Shown: positions 57,563-64,000 of the stretch, piece after piece
Layout of the letters: each line of letters opens with the position of its first letter
How positions within the stretch are numbered: the stretch's first letter is position 1
Assembly: GCF_000004195.4 (NCBI RefSeq)
Contig: NC_030678.2
Coordinates: 35,941,701-36,005,700 of the forward strand
Direction of reading: 5' to 3'
Origin: Xenopus tropicalis
Taxonomy: Eukaryota; Chordata; Amphibia; Anura; Pipidae
DNA: 64,000 nt
Notes under the pieces: model-generated
What the model saw: the letters and a program-made list of their open reading frames with translations, nothing else
Databases searched by the model: none
What the model was told of the DNA's origin: nothing
Translations under genes and position numbers: made by a program

Positions 57563-59001
57563 TGTAATAGGTACCTTAGGCACTGGGGCAAGCACTGATA
57601 CAGGAGCTTCAGAAGATCATTGTGCCCAGGGGACACATATAGGCCACTGCCTTCAGACTGATATATCTTTATTCTTTTACAACACAGATTTCCCTACACT
57701 GCAGAGCATAGTAGCACAGGTAATGTCCCAGTGCAACCAGCATTGTTTATAAATGTAATGCTACTGTTGCACATCTGGGGAGGGGTGGGAGCAAAATAAA
57801 GTTATATTTTTGAAAAGTGATAGGTATAGCACTTATTAGCAGTTACATGATAGGTACAGGCTTGCTTTTCTAATGTAGCACTCTCAGTAAAACACGTTAG
57901 GATTGATGCAAGCTCTGTAAACAAAGGGAGATACGCCTGCAAATCCAATTATTATTGCAATCAAATCCCAGGTTAAATTCACAACAGAGCATTACTATTT
58001 AGCGTTTGATACATGCTGTAATCAATAGCTGTATATGTTGCCATAGCCTGGGGATAGATCTTGTTTTGGACTTTATTACACCACTGAATATCCATGCCTA
58101 TCAAAAGGAATCAATGCCTCTTATTTTACCCAGCACAAGGTTATTTAAACATTACTGGCCCACTCCGACTGGGTATATAAAGCACTGGCTGATGGGTAGC
58201 ACTGGCAGTTTAGCTACATACAGCAGTAGTCACAGCTTGCACTCTAAGAACCCCTGACAGCTTCATTGCCCTGTGACTAATGAGTTTGCCTGAAGGCTGT
58301 TCTAAACAAGGTGCACTGGAGTTTTTCTGGCCTGTGTTATTTAGATTAGGGAGACTCATTAGAAATATGGTTTTGGAGCAATATATTACACTGGGGTTTC
58401 ATTGCAGCTCTATAATATCACTGTCGATATGGCTACTGAGGAATGTGCCCAGTTCACTTTCATAAAAATAAATCACTGATCAGAATTAAAAAAATTATAT
58501 ATCCTTATCTACAATTTATTTTTGGGGTAACAAAAAGGGGACATATTCTTGTGTTCTCCACATTTGCGTTTATATATATCACTGGAAGCTGCCATATAGT
58601 TTTCCCTGCCAGAAGCATTCACCAAAGAACAGAAAAGAAGGACTAATCTAACAATGATACTCCCTTGAGGGCCACTCAATTCCAAAGTAATTACATGGTC
58701 AAATGAAGCAAGAATTCTGTCTTTGGCCACTGAAAGATGCAGTTTTGCTACCAGGGAGCAGTTTGGAAGTCAGAATACAAGAGGAATAGTAAAGGGCTTG
58801 AATGTGGTCTTTTCCCAATATTCTGAATTGGTCTTCTTTTTGATCCAAGGACCAATCGGATCAGCCCATAGCTGGGGACATAGCCAAACAAGCAGACAAT
58901 TTATATTTTATGTATAACTTCTGCTATAAAGGACCAATGATAGTACCTTTGATTTTGAACCTTGCTGATACTTCTTCTCCCCCCTCCCATTTATTAAAGA
59001 G
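57563..59001. other. Unassigned non-coding stretch
   Basis: No repeat or gene recognised. Confidence 0.35.
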
Positions 59002-59363
59002 TTAAGGTCCCCATACACGGACCGATCCGCTCGCTTGACGATGTCAGGCGGATCTTCTCCTGATATCCCCACCTACGGGTGGGCGATATCGGGAGAATCC
59101 AGGATAATTCGATCGTTTGGCCCTGGGGCCAAACGATCGAATTATAACGATGGATATAGGAAAAGACGGTCCAGGGACCGCATTAACGAGCCGATGCGGT
59201 CCCCAATCCAACTACATTTTTTAACCTGCCCGATCGAGATCTGGCCGATTTCGGGCCAGATATCGGTCAAGCAGGCCCATCGGTAGTGCCCATACATGGG
59301 CTGATTAGCTGCCGAATTGGTCTAAGGGACAGCTAGAATTGACCCGTGTATGGGGACCTATTA
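59002..59363 (-). mobile_element. Harbinger-like 'CCATACACG' MITE, inverted
   Basis: About 356 bp at 59,005-59,360 with ends 'AGGTCCCCATACACGG' and 'CCGTGTATGGGGACCTA', and TTA on both sides (59,002-59,004 and 59,361-59,363). The interior runs opposite to 51,212-51,537. Internal hairpins include 'AATTCGATCGTTTGGCC' with 'GGCCAAACGATCGAATT', and 'GGGACCGCATTAACGAG' with 'GATGCGGTCCCC'. Confidence 0.9.
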
Positions 59364-60165
59364 TGAGCCTAATTATCATCTTTCTTGCAGATAAAAAGGA
59401 GATCAATAACTGCTCCCACAATTGCTCTGAACAACCAAGGAGGCAGAATCAAGTATAAAAGGACAGTTGCCTCTAGTCTAATTGAATGGGAACAGTAAAG
59501 AGGGTGCATAGTTCAGAGTTTATGTGGAATATGGGTATATACTGCCCACCGGAAACAGAAAAGAAAAAAGCTGAATATAATGTAATCGGTGCTGTAGTTT
59601 TTGTTATATGGTGAAGCTCCTCTTCACTATTGGCTGTTCTGATTGTTTTGGCTATCTGCCTAAATGAGCAGAAATAAGAAAGGCGCCCGTACTAAGTACA
59701 GGCAAGTAGGCAGCCCCTCAGGGTGTAACTTACAGTGTTGCTGTTAACAGGAAGAATAGCACCCAAAAGTTCCAACTGTATTCTAAAAGCTAAATCTGTG
59801 CCCAAACTGGGCTAACAGCAATATATTACTACCCTACCAATTACATTGTATCTTTGTTTATAGTTGAAGCTTTTTAAGACTGGCGATACAGAGCTTAGTC
59901 AGTAAACAGCCATAGGAACACTTGGGAACCATTTGGTTTAAATGAGGAATTTAATATGTGTTTCCTGTTAGAATGTTCTTGTCCCATTATACATTCTCTG
60001 CAATGAGCATTTTTTATAACATATTAATAGCCTTAGGTTTTTATGTGTCGCTCTCTTTAGACAGGTGGAATTCTGAACTGAAAAAGACCAGGGACGGGTA
60101 ACTTACTCCCTTATTTCCTTAACAATAGGGTTAGAAAGCTTGAACTGAATTTATGTACGTTTTTC
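59364..60165. other. Unassigned non-coding stretch
   Basis: No repeat or gene recognised. Confidence 0.35.
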
Positions 60166-60630
60166 TTAAAGGGGTTGTTCACCTTTGACTTAACTTTTAG
60201 TATAATAGAAAGTAATATTCTGAGGCAATTTGCACTTGGTCTTCATTTTTTATATGTGGTATTTTAATTAGTATACTTTTGGTTCAGCAACTCTCCAGTT
60301 TGGCATTTTAGAAGCTATCTGGTTACTAGGGTCCAAATTACCTTAGCAACGAGGGAGCCTGAATATAAAGATAAGTCATAAACTAGTAAATAACAATAAC
60401 ACTGCAATTGTAGTAAGACAGGGGCCTCTAGTCTGATGGTTATCTGGCTTCACGGAGCAAGTTTTTTGGCTGCAGGGGTCAGTGGCCCCCACTTGGAACC
60501 TGTAAAGTGTGAAGGCGGCAAATAATTAAAAAAATGATAAGAAATAAATAAAGACCAACTGAAAAGATGTTTAGAACAGGCCATTCTATAGCATAGTAAA
60601 AGTTAACCTAAAGGTAAACCACACCTTTAA
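60166..60630 (+). mobile_element. T2/Kolobok-like MITE
   Basis: 465 bp from 'TTAAAGGGGTTGTTCACC' to 'GGTAAACCACACCTTTAA', inverted ends with TTAA on both sides. Subterminal 'TTTGACTTAACTTTTAGTA' and 'ATAGCATAGTAAAAGTTAAC' also pair. No ORF. Confidence 0.88.
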
Positions 60631-60689
60631 CCCTATTAGTTACAATTGTATTTCAAATTATTATCTTCCTACAGCTAGCAAGGGACCTT

Positions 60690-61217
60690 GGTACAGGGCT
60701 GATAATTAAATTCCGATGTTAATTGCACTGGTTTCTGAGCTGCCACGTAGCTACTGTTTGTATTAATTACTAATCAGCCTTATATTGTGACATTTATAGT
60801 CTACATATACAGTATATTGTGCATCGGTCCCTAAGAAGATGGGAACCTATTGGCAGCATCTTCAGAGGCACAGATCTTCCCTTCAAAAAAGGGTTTCAAG
60901 GAGCTGGATAAGTACCGGTAAGTGAAGGAATACAGGGTTATGGGCAATTGCTCTTAGTACAAGTTGATCCAGGGACTGGTCCAATTGCCATCCAAATTAG
61001 AGAGGCTTCAGAAAGGTTTTTTGTCTTCCTCTTGATCAAATAGCAGTTAGGTAGGTTATGTATATAGGCTTATAAGGTTGAGCTTGATGGAAGTGTCTTT
61101 TGTTCAACCTTACTTACTTTGTTACTATGCTGTGGTTGCCCTGGGCTTGTACAGAAGCACAAAACATAATGAACATTTCTGCCTTACTTCTTTACTTAGG
61201 CTTTCATTTTCCTTTAA
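60690..61217 (+). mobile_element. T2/Kolobok-like MITE interrupted by a LINE tail
   Basis: Homologous to 13,651-13,919 on both sides of the insertion: 'TATTAATTACTAATCAGCC', 'ACATATACAGTATATTGTGC', 'GCACAGATCTTCCCTTC', then 'GTACAGAAGCACAAAACAT', ending CCTTTAA (TTAA at 61,214-61,217). The left terminus is not found. Confidence 0.75.
60889..61129 (+). mobile_element. Second type of L2/CR1-like LINE 3' end, nested in T2 MITE
   Basis: Contains 'TTTTTTGTCTTCCTCTTGATC' (19 of these bases are the familiar L2/CR1 3' UTR motif), 'AGGTTGAGCTTGATGGAAG' and 'TTTTGTTCAACCTTACTTAC', ending 'TTTGTTACTATG'. It is a different subfamily from copies A-D and has no coding part beyond a few residues. Confidence 0.7.
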
Positions 61218-64000
61218 AGCTTTTGTATCTTATTTAGTCCAAAGCCACCATTGCTGACACAGGTGCTGCTAGAGCCTACAATAACATTCTTGACAACTCT
61301 GTGCTTTCTACTTTGTAGCAACAGATTGAAGAAGGGTAATAACTTTGTATAGAAAGGATGGTCCATGCAGAATTGGTAAGCAAAAATGAGAAACCCAACT
61401 TGCCTGCATACAGCCCTGACCTTCACCCAACTCAACCCCTGAGAGATGAATTTGAATGTCAACTGCAAGCCAGACCTGAGCCCCAACATCAGCAACTAAC
61501 CTCTTATGTATAAATGGAAACAAATCCCACAATGTTCCAACGCCTAGTAGAAAGTATTCCCCAGAGTAGGTATATCTAACAGCAGAGAGAGAACCAATTT
61601 CACATACTATTCCCCATACAGTCTATGTGAGTGCCACCAGGAATTGATTGCAAGTCTCGCTCTCAATGTGTTATCAGTGAAGTAATAAACTAGTGCCATT
61701 GTGCTTCCACCAATGACAAGCTTTACAAGTGCCTGCTGACAGCACAAAACAGGCGTGATCATGATTTAAAAAGATCAGAATACAATGGACTTGACGTTCT
61801 ACAGAGATGTGGGTTTATACATTGAAACTTTACTTATGAAGGGGAATAAGTTTTTCCAGCCTATGTGCCCTGCACTATGAACTGGAATAAATGCTTGATG
61901 CCATCTGGTAGCAGATGTAGCTCTAAAGGTGGCAAGCAGCTTTGGCAAGTATTTAGATGAAAGCAGATTACAGAAAGGAAAAAGATTGCCCCACGCTCTA
62001 CATCTATCTCATAATCACACATCTTATTGCATACAGTTTTATTTTTTTTCAAGCATTATGACAAAATCTCTTTAGAGGGTCGGGGAAGAAGCCTTCCAAT
62101 CCGGCTGCTAAAAGAGAGAAGAAAAAAAAAAAGAAGGCTTCAAAGACACAGGAAATCTGTTTATTTTGTAAAATAAAACCTCCCGCTGAAGGAAAAAGCT
62201 GCGTGTTCCCCCTGTTCCTCCGGCCCATCTTCCCTTTTAGACAGCATATTAATTTCTAAGTCAATAACAGTGGCTTTCATTAGTGTATTGAATAGCAGAA
62301 TCAATAGTATTTACCCTCCTTAACAACAGACTCCTCTGGCAGAAAGCGAAGCACTTGAGCCCTGGCAGTTCATGAAGTCAGAATAGGGCACAAGAGACCA
62401 ACAAAGCTGTTACAGAAAGCATAACATTATAACCAGAGCAGTCAGACAGACAGACACCAGGTTAAGCGTTTTATACTTCTATGATTTGGCAAACTGAGAC
62501 AGAAAAAGGGATCAAAACTTAGCATGAAAGGCCTGGTATTTTTAATTGCCATATTATTTTATCATAGAACGCTAATCGCAGCAGAACTGCTTTGTAAACT
62601 CCGCCACGACAAATAATGTAAAATTCAGCAAGCACCAAGCTTAAACACTGGGAAGGAATCTCAGCTACAAAGGGTTTCCCCTGCTGAATAGCGAGATGCA
62701 CAGACAGCTGCAGTTAATGTACACCGCCGTTATCTGCAGAAACAATACTGTAAAGGGCATTGGCAGAGATTATTCCAGCCTATCAGCCGGAGCTTCCACT
62801 GGAAAGTGGAAAAGCATGATATTTACCCATCGCATTCTTTCCCAGCAATTTCCAACAGAAAAAGCCTGGACAACAAGACATTGCTTTCTTATCAGGGGTT
62901 GCATAAGGCAACCTGCGAAATGGCGCTTAGGCAGGTCAGTTTGCCTTTAAATCAGATTTCCATTACCAGGCAACGATGAGGCTTTAGGCACAAAACATTA
63001 CACATTTATTTATCTCAGACGTGTTACAATAAAAGGCAACATTTAAGGAGATTCTAGTTAAAAATGTGGTTAATAAAAATGAGCCTTAAATAATTGAGCA
63101 GCTTTGTAATAACGTCGTAGGCATAATGGGATGAGACATGTTCGGCAATAGATGTGATAAAGTTTTAGCACTGGGCACTAATTTAGAAGGCATGACTAAG
63201 TAGGCAGTGGGGGGTGTATGGGGACTTCGGTATGTTGGATAAGCAGGGCAAGGCATGCCATCCTTCTCTTGGGACAAAGCTGTCACAGTTGCCACATGTC
63301 CCCGCCAATTCCAGTGCAAATTGGAGGTTGGAAGGATTAGAAATAAAAAAGGTGGGTTACACTAACACAAAGACTGATGGCTGCTTTTCAACCTATAATT
63401 TGTCAGTCTAACAGAGTGGCGTGTATGAGTGTGCGGCGTGCGCTTCTCAGCAAGGTCAGAACAGGAGACTTCCCAGCAAGGCACCAGCCGGAGGAGGAAA
63501 AGGGTGGAGGGAAACCCTCTCACTGCCTCCAAATAAAATTAAAAAAGCTATGGATGCTGTTTCAAGAGCACAAGCAGCTAAGAGGGATGCCGGGAGTTTG
63601 CGAAAGTGCAGATTCGACCTCAGACTCAGCTCTGTGAACTGCAGAGAAGAAGAAAGGAGAAATTCTCCTCTGAACATCAGACATACTCTTCCATAGAACA
63701 CTCTGTTCAAAGCTCATCTCGATCAGATAGACAAAGATTATATTTACTCCGTCGCACTTCAAAGCCTTGTCACATGTGCCAACGTATATTGGATCCGTTA
63801 TTAGGGAAAAGCACTTAGCCTTTTAGCGACTGTCCCACCACTGCCACATTTATCATTTTCATTTATATTAACTTTGCAAATGCATGCCCAGAAAGCCAAA
63901 GTTCCATAACAAAGGGCACAGAATACAATGCATTTCTCCTAGGGGCAAATTATAGCAGCAATATCATTACTGTTTGCAATGAAGGACAATGCTGTGAACA
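61218..64000. other. Unassigned non-coding stretch
   Basis: No transposon ends or RNA genes seen. 62,040-62,960 is complex sequence with no repeats. Around 63,380-63,820 several open frames overlap on both strands (the longest 91 codons on the plus strand at 63,421); they may only reflect locally higher G/C. Confidence 0.35.

Overview
The window looks like non-coding vertebrate DNA, most likely from a clawed frog (Xenopus). This rests on its repeats: CR1/L2-type LINE 3' ends with an ATGTAACT tail, TTAA-flanked T2/Kolobok-like MITEs, TWA-flanked Harbinger-like MITEs with 'CCATACACG' ends, several hAT-like MITEs, and a TA-flanked family ending in 'TTATCCAGAA'. I cannot tell the species (X. tropicalis or X. 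laevis) from this stretch. I see no intact host protein gene, rRNA, tRNA, CRISPR array or bacterial-type operon. The only convincing protein similarity is to the reverse transcriptase of dead non-LTR retrotransposons.

Layout. 1-10 kb: a LINE 3' end inside an older repeat, a broken Harbinger-like MITE, two TATCC elements, a 220-bp tandem duplication and a small hAT MITE. 10-14 kb: a hAT MITE with a perfect target duplication, a 73-bp minisatellite whose core is homogenised and whose flanks are decayed, then a hAT MITE abutting a T2-like fragment. 14-19 kb is mostly unique. 19-26 kb: two long LINE copies in opposite orientation (19.4-20.6 and 25.1-26.3 kb) enclosing a hairpin-rich Harbinger-like MITE, a 979-bp T2-like element and a hAT MITE. 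27.5-28.4 kb: a 366-bp GATA array embedded in a decayed LINE tail, then a TATCC copy. 30-39 kb: scattered MITEs, another LINE fragment, and two hAT elements 64 bp apart. 39.8-44.2 kb is the longest stretch without a recognisable repeat. 44-52 kb: TATCC, hAT and Harbinger-like copies, one with a nested MITE. 53-55 kb: two short tetranucleotide arrays and an interrupted TATCC copy. 56.8-61.2 kb: Harbinger-like, T2-like and LINE insertions, some nested. 61.2-64 kb is mostly unique.

How the parts relate. These are not cooperating genes but layers of insertion that can be put in order: T2 next to Harbinger-like (57,141), LINE tail inside T2 (about 60,889-61,129), MITE inside TATCC (48,271-48,454), and LINE inside an older repeat (432-826). 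The most unusual object is the 422-bp T2-like element at 57,141-57,562, a long palindrome whose arms themselves contain hairpins. The 73-bp satellite at 12.6-13.2 kb is the second. All family names come from recognised termini, target duplications and remembered repeat types, not from a database search.
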